Positions 43,063 to 52,361 of a stretch of 64,000 nt of DNA are shown here, one piece after another. Position 1 is the first letter of the stretch; every line of letters starts with the position of its first letter. Both the position numbers and the translations under genes were made by a program. The notes beneath the pieces are model-generated. The model was given only the letters and a program-made list of their open reading frames with translations, was not told the DNA's origin and searched no databases. The stretch is from Amycolatopsis japonica. GTDB taxonomy: Bacteria > Actinomycetota > Actinomycetes > Mycobacteriales > Pseudonocardiaceae. The DNA is taken from positions 3,348,001 through 3,412,000 of the forward strand of contig NZ_CP008953.1 in the NCBI RefSeq assembly GCF_000732925.1. The letters run 5' to 3'.

Positions 43063-45042
43063 ATGACCGAGGTGCCGGACTACGTTGTTCCGGATCGGGT
43101 GGACAGTCCGGATCGGCAGGTGGCGCCCACGGGCAAGGTCGGCCGGTGGCTGATGGAGCACCGGGTCCAGCCGGTGGGGCCGGAGAGCCACGAGGAACAC
43201 ACGACACCGCAGTCGTGGTGGAAGGTCATGTGCCTCACCGGCGTGGACTATTTCTCCACGTTGTCGTATTTGCCCGGTATCGCGGCGCTGGCGGCGGGGG
43301 CGCTGTCCCCGCTGGCGACGTTGCTGATCGTCGCGCTGACCCTGCTGGGGATGTTGCCGATGTACCGGCGGGTGGCGAAGGAGAGCCCGCACGGTCAGGG
43401 GTCGGTCGCGATGCTGGAGAACCTGCTGCCGTTCTGGCGCGGCAAGATCTTCGTGTTGGTACTGCTGGGTTTCGTCGCGACATCGTGGATCATCACGATC
43501 ACGCTCTCGTCGGCGGATGCCACGGTGCACGCGCTGGAGAACCCCATCACCCCGTCGTTCCTGCACGGGCACGAGGTGCTGATCACGGTGATCCTGCTGC
43601 TCATCCTGGGCGGGGTGTTCTTGCTCGGGTTCAGCGAGGCGGTCGGGGTCGCGATCCCGCTGGTCGCGATCTTCCTGGTGCTCAACGCCGTCGTCGTGGT
43701 CGCCGGGATCGGCGAGGTGTTCACCGAACCCGGCGCGTTCGACCGCTGGATCGACGCGCTCACCTCCGGGGGAGGCGGGTTCGGCGGTGTGGTCGGCCCG
43801 GCGATCCTGGCGTTCCCGTTGCTGGTGCTCGGATTGTCCGGTTTCGAGACCGGCGTGAGCATGATGCCACTGGTGGCGGCCAAGGGGGAGAACGCCGAAC
43901 AGAAACTGGCGAACCGGATCCGCAACACCCGCAAGCTGCTCACCGCCGCCGCGCTGATCATGTCGGTGTACCTGATCGCGACGAGTTTCGTCACCACGGT
44001 CCTGATCCCGGCCGACGCGTTCAAACCGGGTGGTGAGGCGAACGGCCGGGCGCTGGCGTACCTCGCGCACGAGCTGCTGGGCGAATGGGTCGGTACCGCC
44101 TACGACATCAGCAGCATCCTGATCCTGTGGTTCGCCGGGGCGTCGGCGATGGCCGGTCTGATCAACATCGTGCCGCGTTATCTGCCCGCGTACGGGATGG
44201 CGCCGGACTGGGCTCGCGCGGTCCGTCCGGTGGTGCTGGTCTACACCGCGATCTGCGTCCTGGTGACGATCATCTTCAACGCCGACGTCAACGCCCAGGC
44301 CGGCGCGTACGCCACCGGGATCCTCGCGATGATGGTGTCCGCGTCGGTCGCGGTGGCGATCTCGGCGGCGAAGAAGCGGCAGCGCAAGGCCGCGATCGCG
44401 TTCGCCGTGCTGACGCTGATCCTGATCTACGCGTTGGTGGAGAACGTCATCGAGAAGCCCGACGGTCTCACGATCTCCGCGTTCTTCATTCTCGGGATCA
44501 TCGTGGTGTCGCTGATCTCGCGGGTCACGCGCACCACGGAACTACGGGTGGAGCACATCGAATTCGACGAGCCCGCCCGCCGGTTCGTCACCGATTCCAT
44601 CGCCCACGACGGCGCGCTGACCATCATCGCGAACCGCCGCCAGGCCGGGGACGCCGACGAGTACCGGGCGAAGGAGGCCGAGCAGCGCGGCCTGAACCCG
44701 GTGCCGGGTGCCGCCGACGTCCTGTTCCTCGAGATCGACGTCATCGACCCGTCCGGGTTCAGCGACGTGCTGAAGGTCCGCGGTGTCGAGATCGAAGGTT
44801 TCCGTGTCCTGCGGGTGGAAAGCCCGGCCGCGCCGAACGCGATCGCGGCCGTCCTGCTCGCGTTGCGCGACGCCACCGGTGTGCGGCCGCAGTGCCATTT
44901 CGAATGGAGTGAGGGCAATCCGCTCGGGCACCTGTTCCGCTATCTGATCCTCGGCCGCGGCGACACCGCACCGGTGGTCCGCGAGATCATCCGTACCAGC
45001 GAACGCGATCCGGCACTGCGGCCGGGAATCCACGTCGGCTGA
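43063..45042 (+). CDS. APC-superfamily amino acid transporter with C-terminal cytoplasmic domain
   Basis: A 659-residue membrane protein. After a 50-residue hydrophilic start, twelve or so hydrophobic helices follow, opening with [24 protein letters not shown], and residues 490-659 are a soluble domain. The overall plan (APC core plus a cytoplasmic tail) resembles KUP/KimA-like and amino acid transporters; the substrate may be an amino acid or potassium. The ATG has AGGGG upstream. phoU follows 108 bases later. No riboswitch-like leader could be recognised in the 234-base gap upstream. Confidence 0.75.
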   Translation: MTEVPDYVVPDRVDSPDRQVAPTGKVGRWLMEHRVQPVGPESHEEHTTPQSWWKVMCLTGVDYFSTLSYLPGIAALAAGALSPLATLLIVALTLLGMLPMYRRVAKESPHGQGSVAMLENLLPFWRGKIFVLVLLGFVATSWIITITLSSADATVHALENPITPSFLHGHEVLITVILLLILGGVFLLGFSEAVGVAIPLVAIFLVLNAVVVVAGIGEVFTEPGAFDRWIDALTSGGGGFGGVVGPAILAFPLLVLGLSGFETGVSMMPLVAAKGENAEQKLANRIRNTRKLLTAAALIMSVYLIATSFVTTVLIPADAFKPGGEANGRALAYLAHELLGEWVGTAYDISSILILWFAGASAMAGLINIVPRYLPAYGMAPDWARAVRPVVLVYTAICVLVTIIFNADVNAQAGAYATGILAMMVSASVAVAISAAKKRQRKAAIAFAVLTLILIYALVENVIEKPDGLTISAFFILGIIVVSLISRVTRTTELRVEHIEFDEPARRFVTDSIAHDGALTIIANRRQAGDADEYRAKEAEQRGLNPVPGAADVLFLEIDVIDPSGFSDVLKVRGVEIEGFRVLRVESPAAPNAIAAVLLALRDATGVRPQCHFEWSEGNPLGHLFRYLILGRGDTAPVVREIIRTSERDPALRPGIHVG

Positions 45043-45150
45043 CGACAGGCGTCAACAAGAGGTCGAGGCCAGGGCGATCGGCGTACTGTTCCCGTGAAAT
45101 TCGGTCTCGTGTCACCGAGAAGGGATTCCCGTCGCACGAGGATCGGGTCC

Positions 45151-45819
45151 ATGCACGAACGATTCGACCGGCTCGTCGCCCGGCTGCTGCGGACGTCGCG
45201 GCTGGTCGCCGACATGATGGACCGGGCAGGCACGGCGTTGGTCGAAGCCGACGGCGAGCTGGCGCGCGAGGTCATCGCCGACGGCGCGACCCTGGGACGG
45301 GCCAAGGTCGAGGCGGAGGAAGACGCACACGCGATCCTGGTGTCGCAGTCGCCGGTGACGACCGATCCGCGGGTCGTGCCGGCGGCGATCCACGCCGTCG
45401 GCGACCTCGACCGGATGGGACGGCTGGCGATTCATGTCGCCGAGGCCGTCCAGCGCAGGTACCCGGCCCGGGTGGTGCCGCAGGTGCTCGTGCCGCGGTT
45501 CGTCGAAATGGGCCGCATCGCGGTGTGGCTGGCGGTGATGGCCGGGCAGGCCGTCCAGAACCGTGACGCCGTACTGGCCCGGACGCTGATCAGTGTCGAC
45601 GACGACATGGACGACCTGCACCGGACGCTCTTCGCGGTGATCGACTACCAGGACTGGGCCTACGGCACCGCGCAAGCGGTCGACGCGGCCTTGGTGAGCC
45701 GGTACTACGAACGGTTCGCCGATCACGCGGTCTCGCTGGCGGAGCGGACCACGTTCGTCGTCGATCGTCCCGGGCGGACTGATGTCGTGCCTGAACAGGG
45801 CGGTGCGCGGATCGCCTAG
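45151..45819 (+). CDS. phoU: PhoU-family phosphate signalling protein
   Basis: A 222-residue all-helical protein with two three-helix PhoU repeats. Each has the E/DxxxD metal-binding pattern; AIHAVGDLDRMGRLAIHVAEAV and SRYYERFADHAVSLAERT are clear PhoU signatures. PhoU links the Pst phosphate transporter to the PhoR/SenX3 kinase; Pst genes are not in the window. ATG 45151 gives the normal family start; a GTG 19 codons earlier is possible. It may work with the neighbouring transporter, since PhoU-like domains also regulate other carriers. Confidence 0.88.
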   Translation: MHERFDRLVARLLRTSRLVADMMDRAGTALVEADGELAREVIADGATLGRAKVEAEEDAHAILVSQSPVTTDPRVVPAAIHAVGDLDRMGRLAIHVAEAVQRRYPARVVPQVLVPRFVEMGRIAVWLAVMAGQAVQNRDAVLARTLISVDDDMDDLHRTLFAVIDYQDWAYGTAQAVDAALVSRYYERFADHAVSLAERTTFVVDRPGRTDVVPEQGGARIA

Positions 45820-45859
45820 TACCGGGGTGCCCGGGGACCGGCGTCCCCGGGCACCCCGT

Positions 45860-46687
45860 TCAGAGCCGTCGCTTGTCGAAGAGGGTCAGGCGTTCGCTGA
45901 GTGACCACAGTTTCCGAACGTCGCCGGGATCGACGGCGGCGGCCGCGGCTTTCGAGGGCAGCCGGCCGTCGTAGTAGCCGCCGTTGAGCACCTTGGCCCA
46001 GGGGGCCGCCAGCCGGGCGACAGGTTCGGCTCCTTCGGCGACCGGACGGCCGCGGTAGCTGTATCCGGGAAGCATCGCGGTGGCGATGATGCCCGGGTGC
46101 ACGCTGACGGCTTCCCGGACCTTCGGCCGGAACTCGGTCAGCGCGGTGGTCATCATGGTGAGAGCGAGTTTGGACTGCGCGTAGGCGGCACCGCGGTTGT
46201 AGCGGCGCTTCCAGTTGAGGTCGTTCCAGTTGATCCGCCCGCCGCGGTGCAGCGAGGAGGACACGTTGACCACACGGCTCACCTCGGAGCGATCGAGCGC
46301 GTCCTCGAGTAGCCGGGTCAGGAGGTACGGGGCGAGGTAGTTGACCTGGACGGTCTGTTCGTGACCGTCCTTGGTGAGTACCCGCCCGTGCGGCCCGGTG
46401 ATCCCGGCGTTGTTGACCAGGACGTCGAGGCGGGGACAGCTCTCGTCGACGGCGACGGCGACGGCGAGGTCGATGACCTGGCGCAGATCGGTGAAATCGG
46501 CGACGACCGGCTGAAGCCTTCGCACGTCGACGCCGGATTTCACCAGCCGGTCGTAGGATGCGCCGCTTTCCTCGCGGGTGCGGGCATGGGCGAGCACCGT
46601 GCATCCTTGAGCGAGGAGCAGGCGGGCGGTTTCGAAACCGATACCGTCGGATGCTCCGGTGAGCAGGACGGTGGGGCTTTCGTTCAT
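45860..46687 (-). CDS. Short-chain dehydrogenase/reductase
   Basis: A 275-residue SDR. The NAD(P) motif is TGASDGIG near residue 12, the NNAG motif follows near 91, the serine lies in VNVSSSL, and the catalytic pair is YAQSK. The protein resembles retinol dehydrogenase/WWOX-like SDRs in size and in its C-terminal region. Substrate unknown. ATG 46687 gives a normal Rossmann start; longer versions run through low-quality sequence. It is convergent with phoU. Confidence 0.85.
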   Translation of the reverse strand: MNESPTVLLTGASDGIGFETARLLLAQGCTVLAHARTREESGASYDRLVKSGVDVRRLQPVVADFTDLRQVIDLAVAVAVDESCPRLDVLVNNAGITGPHGRVLTKDGHEQTVQVNYLAPYLLTRLLEDALDRSEVSRVVNVSSSLHRGGRINWNDLNWKRRYNRGAAYAQSKLALTMMTTALTEFRPKVREAVSVHPGIIATAMLPGYSYRGRPVAEGAEPVARLAAPWAKVLNGGYYDGRLPSKAAAAAVDPGDVRKLWSLSERLTLFDKRRL

Positions 46688-46925
46688 TGGTCCATCCACA
46701 AAGGACTCGTGGGCGCGTTCGATCGCGCCTGGGGGCCGGAAGGTCAACGGCCGGCCGGGGAATCGCCGGTATCGGAGGTATCGCCGACCGGCGCCGGATG
46801 AGGTGGACGGTCGTCGTGGCGCACGGCCCACGCGTGCCCTCTGCCCATGACTCCAGCCAACCGTGGCCGTGTCCGAGGAGCAAGATCGGTCGTTCCGGTT
46901 TTACGGATTCCTTCCGTGGCAACAC

Positions 46926-48725
46926 TCACCGGGCGGCCAACCGGAAGCGCATCCGGCAGACGACGGCGTCCGAATGGCGGCGCAGGGCGCGAGCGAGCAC
47001 GCCGCCGCGCTGGTTCTGCAGGACCCGCTGCCACCAATGCTCCGGTTCGACCTCGGCGATCAGCACGAAGACGTGCCGGTCGCCGACCGTGCGGAGGTGC
47101 TCCACCAGCGGCTCGCCGAGACGGCGTCGTTCGTCGTGGAGTAGGACCAGTGCCACTTCGGGGTGCCACTTCTCCCAGGCAGCGACGAAGTCCCGTGCCG
47201 ACTGTTCGTCTTCGGGGTGGATGACGTGCACGGCCTCGACGTGGTCGCCGAGTGACAATGCGGCGGCGAGCGCGTCACGGGTCAGGCGGGAGACGGTGTG
47301 GACGGGGACGACGACGAGTGAGCGGTGTGGTCGCGGGGGAGCGGGGGTCAGGCCGAGTCCGAGCCGCTCGCCGATCCGGCGGTAGCCGCGTTCCACCCAT
47401 TCCATGGCCGCCACCAGCAGCGGCAGCGCGACGACGATCAACCAGCCGCCTTCGCCGAATTTGGTCGTCGTCACCACGATCGCCGCGGCTCCGGTGAGCA
47501 GCGCGCCGAGGCCGTTGAGCGTGGCCTTGCCCCGCCAGCCGGATGGGCGGTTCCGCCGCCAGTGCCGGACCATCCCGACCTGGGAGAGGGTGAACCCGGC
47601 GAACACCCCGATCGCGAACAGCGGGACCAGGGTGTTCATGTCGCCGTCGGTGATGACGAGCAGCAGGGCCGCGGTGATCGCGAGGAAACCGACGCCGTAG
47701 CGGTACACCTGGCGTTCCGCGCGCAAGGCGAACACATGCGGCAGCTTGTTGTGCTTGGCGAGCAACTGGGCCAGCACGGGAAGCCCGCCGAACGACGTGT
47801 TCGCGGCCAAGGCGAGCAGGACCACGGTCGAGAACTGGACCAGGTAGAAACCGAAGCCGTCGCCCAGCGCCGCGGTCGTCACCTGCGAGAGCACGGTGAC
47901 GCCGTCCACCGGATGGATGGCGAATTTCCCGATCAGCACGGCGATCCCGAGGAGCATCACGCCGAGAAGGCCGCCCAGTGCGATCTCCGCGTGTTGCGCG
48001 CGCCGGACTCGAGGCTTGCGGAACGACGGTACGGCGTTGGCGATCGCCTCGACTCCGGTCAGCGCCGCGCAGCCGTTCGCGAAGGCCTTGAGCAGCAACA
48101 GAATGCCGACCGTCTGCAGGTTCTGCGCGTGGTCCGGCGCGACGACCGCCGCGGCGGGGCCGGAACGGAACAGGCCGGCGGCGATCACGGTCAGGATCGC
48201 GCCGACGTAGATCACGGTGGGCACGACGAACATCCGGGCGCTCTCGGCGATGCCGCGCAGGTTCACGCCGGTGACCAGCGCCAGCACGCCGAGGCACAAC
48301 CACAGCGTGTACGGCAGCAGCCCGGGAAACGCCGATGTCAGCGCGGCCACCCCGGCCGCCACCGAAACCGCGACGTTGAGCACGTAGTCGACGATCAGCG
48401 ATGCCGCCGCCACCAGCGAGGCTCGGCGCCCGAGGTAGGCCCGGCTGACCCCGTAGGCGCCGCCGCCGTCGGGGAACGCGGCGATCACCTGACGGTAGGA
48501 CAACGTCAGCACGCCCAGCAGGACCGCGATCGCGAGCGTGACCGGAACGGTGAAGCCCAGCCCCGCACCACCGGCGACGGCCAGCACGATGACGATGGCC
48601 TCGGGTCCATAGGCGACCGACGCCATCGCGTCCAAGGACAGCGCGGCGAGCCCGCCGATGACGGAAAGGCGGTGACGTTCGGAGCGGTCGGTTCCGCTCT
48701 CGGGGCGGGCGAGGGTCGTGGTCAC
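46926..48725 (-). CDS. KimA-like APC potassium/amino acid transporter
   Basis: A 599-residue membrane protein with about 12 helices (residues 20-440) and a C-terminal soluble domain of about 150 residues that looks like a universal-stress-type fold (SLVVVPVHTVSRLTRDALAAAL, then HVFVLIAEVEPEHWW). This layout matches KimA (YdaO), the proton-coupled potassium importer of Bacillus. The opening LSLDAMASVAYGPEAIVIVL and FPDGGGAYGVSRAYLG are typical of the group. The GTG overlaps the stop of a small membrane-protein gene. Potassium transport is the best guess; amino acid transport is possible. Confidence 0.8.
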   Translation of the reverse strand: MTTTLARPESGTDRSERHRLSVIGGLAALSLDAMASVAYGPEAIVIVLAVAGGAGLGFTVPVTLAIAVLLGVLTLSYRQVIAAFPDGGGAYGVSRAYLGRRASLVAAASLIVDYVLNVAVSVAAGVAALTSAFPGLLPYTLWLCLGVLALVTGVNLRGIAESARMFVVPTVIYVGAILTVIAAGLFRSGPAAAVVAPDHAQNLQTVGILLLLKAFANGCAALTGVEAIANAVPSFRKPRVRRAQHAEIALGGLLGVMLLGIAVLIGKFAIHPVDGVTVLSQVTTAALGDGFGFYLVQFSTVVLLALAANTSFGGLPVLAQLLAKHNKLPHVFALRAERQVYRYGVGFLAITAALLLVITDGDMNTLVPLFAIGVFAGFTLSQVGMVRHWRRNRPSGWRGKATLNGLGALLTGAAAIVVTTTKFGEGGWLIVVALPLLVAAMEWVERGYRRIGERLGLGLTPAPPRPHRSLVVVPVHTVSRLTRDALAAALSLGDHVEAVHVIHPEDEQSARDFVAAWEKWHPEVALVLLHDERRRLGEPLVEHLRTVGDRHVFVLIAEVEPEHWWQRVLQNQRGGVLARALRRHSDAVVCRMRFRLAAR

Positions 48726-49039
48726 CTGGCGTTCCTCGACAGGGCCGCGAAACCGGTGGCGCCAAGGGAATTCAGCGCGAACACAAGGGCGTCGCGCCCG
48801 GATGGATGCCCCAGCACCAGCCAGGAATGCAGGAGCCAGCAGATCGTCGCGGTGACGAAGGCGGCCCGTGCGGTGCCGAGCAAGGCGATGGCGTCGATCA
48901 CCGCGACCATGAGCAACACCGAAACGAGCGGCTGTGGTGAGCCGCCCGCTCGTGCGAGGAAAGCCGCGGCTGGAGCACCTGCGAAACCCAGGGGATAGCT
49001 GATCGAGGCGGAGACGGTGGTCCGGCGTGCGGTGTGCAT
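48722..49039 (-). CDS. Small hypothetical membrane protein
   Basis: A 105-residue protein with about three hydrophobic segments (YPLGFAGAPAAAFLARA, LVSVLLMVAVIDAIALLG and AAFVTATICWLLHSWLVL). Its TGA overlaps the GTG of the KimA-like transporter gene, so it is probably translated with it and may be an accessory subunit. No family was recognised. Confidence 0.65.
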   Translation of the reverse strand: MHTARRTTVSASISYPLGFAGAPAAAFLARAGGSPQPLVSVLLMVAVIDAIALLGTARAAFVTATICWLLHSWLVLGHPSGRDALVFALNSLGATGFAALSRNAR

Positions 49040-49130
49040 CCCGATAGCCGAGCCTGTCTTGGACGCCGGCTGAAGAGCCGCTTACGGCCTTCGCATGCCG
49101 AACGGCCCCGTTTTGACGTCGCCACCACGC

Positions 49131-49361
49131 TCAGTCGTCCGGACCGCGCAAGGTCAGGACGACGCGGAGCACGTGTTCCACCGCGGCGGGGAACACGGCT
49201 CCGCGTAGCTCGCCCCGGCTCGCGAGGGTGAGCCCGGCGAAGTCCAGCATCCGGTCCTCACCGAGCCGCCGGACGGTCAGCGTGGCCACTTCCTCGAGGT
49301 CGAGGCCGGGATTGTCCATCCGGGTCAGCGCGAACTCGATGAGCAGTTGCTCGTCCGTCAT
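49131..49361 (-). CDS. Small hypothetical protein
   Basis: A 76-residue soluble protein beginning MTDEQLLIEFALTRMDNPGLD. The ATG has GGAGG seven bases upstream, which decides the start in a longer open frame. Short helices and strands, no cysteine and no membrane segment. Family not recognised. It follows the hydrolase gene on the same strand by 40 bases and may be cotranscribed with it. Confidence 0.62.
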   Translation of the reverse strand: MTDEQLLIEFALTRMDNPGLDLEEVATLTVRRLGEDRMLDFAGLTLASRGELRGAVFPAAVEHVLRVVLTLRGPDD

Positions 49362-49401
49362 TCCGCACCTCCGCCTCATACAGAGGATACGGCGGCCGTG
49401 A

Positions 49402-50289
49402 TCAGGACAGGACGCGTCCGAGGAAGTCCCGGATGAGGGCGGCGATCTCCGGGCCGTGCGTCTCGAGGGCGAAGTGCCCGGCGTCGAGGAGGTGCAGCTC
49501 GGCGTCAGGCAGGTCGCGGAGGAAGGCACGGGCGCCGTCGGGGCCGAAGATCTCGTCGTGCTCGCCCCAGGCGATGAGCGTCGGCGGCCGGTGCTCGCGG
49601 AAGTACTCCTGGACGGCCGGGTAGACGTCGAGGTTGAACTGGTAGTCCCAGAACAACTGCAGCTGCACCTCCTTGTTCCCGGGACGGTCGAGCAGGGCCT
49701 GGTCGAGGGTCCAGGTGTCCGGGGAGAGGCGGTCCAGCCGGTCGGCGGGGACGCCGTGGGTGTACTGCCAGCGGGTCGCCGCGGGCTCCAGGAGTTCGCG
49801 CACGGCCTCCTCGTGGGTTTCGCGGTCCTTGGCATGGGCGAACAGGACGTCCCAGAACGGCGTGAAGCCGTCGACATAGGCGTTGCCGGACTGCACCAGC
49901 AGCGCGCTGACCCGCTCCGGGTGTCTGCTCGCGATGCGGAGCCCGATGGGCGCGCCGTAATCCTGGATGTAGAGGGCGAAGCGGTCCAGGCCGAGTGCGT
50001 CGAGGAGGCCGAGGGTGATCGCGGTCAGGTTCTCGAACGAGTACTCGAACCGGTCTACGGGCGGGGCGTCGGAGTGGCCGAAGCCGATGTGGTCGGGGGC
50101 GATGACGTGATAGCGGTCGGCCAGCGCGGGGATCAGCGTGCGGAACATCTGTGACGACGTGGGGAAACCGTGCAGCAGGACCACCGTCGGCGCGGTGGGG
50201 TCGCCGGCCTCCCGGTAGAAGACGCTCCGGCCGTCGATGGTCGCGGTGCGGTGGAAGACCTCGCCGGCGGATCGGGTGACTTCGGACAT
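49402..50289 (-). CDS. Alpha/beta hydrolase of the epoxide hydrolase/haloalkane dehalogenase type
   Basis: A 295-residue alpha/beta hydrolase with an aspartate nucleophile: IQDYGAPIG places D110 at the nucleophile elbow. The oxyanion motif is LLHGFPTSS, a GFGHSD motif follows, and the acid and base are in AWGEHDEIFGPD and LDAGHFALE. Aspartate-nucleophile members cleave epoxides or carbon-halogen bonds. Which one is not decided by sequence. It is divergent from a CGNR-type regulator across a region with three phased CTAACC half-sites. Confidence 0.85.
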   Translation of the reverse strand: MSEVTRSAGEVFHRTATIDGRSVFYREAGDPTAPTVVLLHGFPTSSQMFRTLIPALADRYHVIAPDHIGFGHSDAPPVDRFEYSFENLTAITLGLLDALGLDRFALYIQDYGAPIGLRIASRHPERVSALLVQSGNAYVDGFTPFWDVLFAHAKDRETHEEAVRELLEPAATRWQYTHGVPADRLDRLSPDTWTLDQALLDRPGNKEVQLQLFWDYQFNLDVYPAVQEYFREHRPPTLIAWGEHDEIFGPDGARAFLRDLPDAELHLLDAGHFALETHGPEIAALIRDFLGRVLS

Positions 50290-50307
50290 GACAGGCGCTC
50301 CTCGGTT

Positions 50308-50361
50308 CTAACCTTCTAAGTATGTTTGAACGGTTAGACTCAAGCATGCTGCGAACTAACC
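50308..50361. promoter_or_regulatory. Phased CTAACC/GGTTAG half-sites
   Basis: CTAACC at 50308-50313, GGTTAG at 50332-50337 and CTAACC at 50356-50361 are separated by exactly 18 bases each (24-bp period). They alternate in orientation, so each adjacent pair is an inverted repeat. They fill the divergent gap between the hydrolase and the CGNR regulator and probably bind that regulator. Confidence 0.6.
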
Positions 50362-50386
50362 TGTCAAGCGGTCGACGGAGGGTAGA

Positions 50387-50917
50387 ATGACTCTCGTGCT
50401 GCAACGTCCTCTGACCGGTGAACCCCTCGCGCTGGATCTGCTGAACACCACGTGGCCCGACCGTGGTGAGTGGCGCGACGCCTTCGACGAGCCGGGGGGC
50501 GTCGATGCCTGGCTGGCCGAGCGAGGCCTGCCGGATACGCCGGGCGCGGAGGACCCCTTGCGCCACACGCGTTCCGTCCTGCGTGAAGTGCTCGAAAACC
50601 CCGGTGAGGCCGCCGAGCGCGCGCTGAACGAGGTGCTGGCGCGCGGGCGTCTACAGCCGGAACTGCGGGAGGGTGGCGTCGAAGAGGTGATCGAGGTCGA
50701 CGACGCGGCCTGGCGGCCCGCGTGGCTCGCGGCGTACGGCTACTTGAGCCTGCTTCGCACGCGTCCGGACCGGATCAAGCGATGTTCGGCGTATCCGGCG
50801 TGCACGCTGTACTTCGACGACACGACGCGGAACGGCACCCGGCGATGGTGCTCGATGGAAACCTGTGGCAACCGGGCGAAAGCCGCCCGCCACTATCGTC
50901 GCGAACAGTCGGCCTAG
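50387..50917 (+). CDS. ABATE/CGNR zinc-finger regulator
   Basis: A 176-residue protein with an N-terminal ABATE domain (LALDLLNTTWPDRGEWRDAF) and a C-terminal CGNR zinc finger: KRCSAYPACTLYF, then RRWCSMETCGNRAKAARHYRR, with four cysteines to bind zinc and the CGNR motif itself. Members are presumed stress-related transcription regulators. It is divergent from the epoxide-hydrolase-like gene, separated by phased inverted half-sites, so it likely controls that gene and itself. Confidence 0.88.
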   Translation: MTLVLQRPLTGEPLALDLLNTTWPDRGEWRDAFDEPGGVDAWLAERGLPDTPGAEDPLRHTRSVLREVLENPGEAAERALNEVLARGRLQPELREGGVEEVIEVDDAAWRPAWLAAYGYLSLLRTRPDRIKRCSAYPACTLYFDDTTRNGTRRWCSMETCGNRAKAARHYRREQSA

Positions 50918-50949
50918 CGCCGATCCGGCGGTTCTGACAGGGCGCCCCT

Positions 50950-51373
50950 GTCCGTGAAGGCCTCCTTGGTGAACCCGTATTTGCTGACCCGCTGGCGTGG
51001 CCGGGGCCGAGTGTGGAGGATTCGGGACGTTGTGCGTCCTGAATCCTCCACGGTCGACCCCGTCGGTGAGGCAGGCGGGCAGTGAAGCTCATGCCGGCTG
51101 CCGTCTTGGGCGAGCGGGGAAGATTCCAGCCGTCCAACGTCCAGGATCTTCCCCGCTCGGTCGTCCACCCCGAGGCGCGACCGGCACGATCAAGGGTTCA
51201 AGACCAGGACGGCCACCGCGACGATGAAGGAATCGGGACACTCAACGTCCCAATTCCTTCATCGTCATCCCTCGACGACAACCGGACTCTCACTCCCACG
51301 CAGATCGGACGTAAGTACACAAATGAAGGCCTCCTTGAGGGACCCAGAGTCCCTCAAGGAGGCCTTCACGGAC
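50950..51373 (-). mobile_element. MITE-like element, copy 2 (about 424 bp)
   Basis: This is the inverted copy of the element at 11998-12317, with the same perfect 18-bp terminal inverted repeats (50950-50967 and 51356-51373). The 47-base hairpin at 51220-51266 is identical to that of copy 1 read in reverse. Copy 2 has about 100 extra bases including a 17-bp stem with a TTGTG loop (51013-51051). No open frame is supported and no transposase is present. Confidence 0.72.
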
Positions 51374-51437
51374 TTGCCGATCGCCCATACGCGCTGCCGC
51401 CACGCATGGAATCCGGCAAAACGGGTAAAAGGCCGGT

Positions 51438-52361
51438 ATGACTGAGGGTCGAGTGGCGGTGTTCGCGCCGTCTCCGCAGCTGACGGTGACGGTGGAGGAA
51501 CTGGACGGGGCTCCCGACGTCCACGTCCACGCGGGTGGGCAGGGAGTGTGGCAGTCGCGGATGATCGACGCCCTCGGCGCGCGGGCGGTGGTGTGCTGCG
51601 CGCTCGGCGGGGAGACCGGGCGGGTGCTGCGGCATCTGATCGGCGTCGACGCGGAAGTCCGCGAGGTCGCGGCACGCAACGGCGCCTACGTGCACGACCG
51701 GCGCGACGGCCGACGGGACGAGATGGTGCGGATGCCCGCCGACGCGCTGACCCGGCACGAACTCGACGATCTGTACGAGCTGACCCTGGTCCAGGCCTTG
51801 CGCGCGGACGTGGCCGTACTCAGCGGGCCGGACGGTGACGACGTCCCGGTGCCGCATTCGACTTACGAACGGCTCGCCCGCGACCTGGGCACGCACGGCA
51901 CGCCGGTCGTGGTGGATCTCTCCGGGGAACGGCTCGCCAGGGCGCTCGCGGGGGAGCCGGCGGTGATCAAGGTCAGCCACGAGGAGATGGTCGAGGACGG
52001 GCTGGCGGAGTCGGATTCGCTGGCCGACCTTGCGGACGGTTGCCGTGAGCTGGCGTCGGGTGGTGCCCGGGCGGTCGTCGTGTCCCGTGCGGCCGAGGAG
52101 ACACTCGCCTGTCTGGAAGGGCGGTTCGTCCTGGTGGAGTCGCCCGATCTGACGCCGGTCGACACCCGCGGTGGCGGGGACTCGATGACCGCGGGGCTCG
52201 CGGTCGGCCTGGCGCAAGGCCGGTCGCTGGAAGACGCGGTGAAGCTCGGCGCCGCGGCAGGCGCGATCAACGTGACACGACATGGTCTCGGTTCGGGTAG
52301 TGACGGCGCGGTAAGGGAACTCACCGGACGAGTACGCCTGAAACCGTGGGAGGCCTCCTGA
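51438..52361 (+). CDS. PfkB-family sugar kinase (1-phosphofructokinase-like)
   Basis: A 307-residue ribokinase-family kinase. The N-terminal HAGGQGVWQSRM is the substrate region and the C-terminal DTRGGGDSMTAGLAVGLAQG is the catalytic signature, with GGGD in place of the more usual GAGD; the catalytic aspartate is present. It phosphorylates a sugar or sugar phosphate. Its TGA overlaps the surE ATG, so the two form an operon. It begins 64 bases after the MITE-like element. Confidence 0.82.
   Translation: MTEGRVAVFAPSPQLTVTVEELDGAPDVHVHAGGQGVWQSRMIDALGARAVVCCALGGETGRVLRHLIGVDAEVREVAARNGAYVHDRRDGRRDEMVRMPADALTRHELDDLYELTLVQALRADVAVLSGPDGDDVPVPHSTYERLARDLGTHGTPVVVDLSGERLARALAGEPAVIKVSHEEMVEDGLAESDSLADLADGCRELASGGARAVVVSRAAEETLACLEGRFVLVESPDLTPVDTRGGGDSMTAGLAVGLAQGRSLEDAVKLGAAAGAINVTRHGLGSGSDGAVRELTGRVRLKPWEAS

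Noticed and set aside
46688-46925. Small gene between the SDR and the KimA-like transporter
   Set aside because: Only arginine-rich open frames without ribosome binding sites are present.
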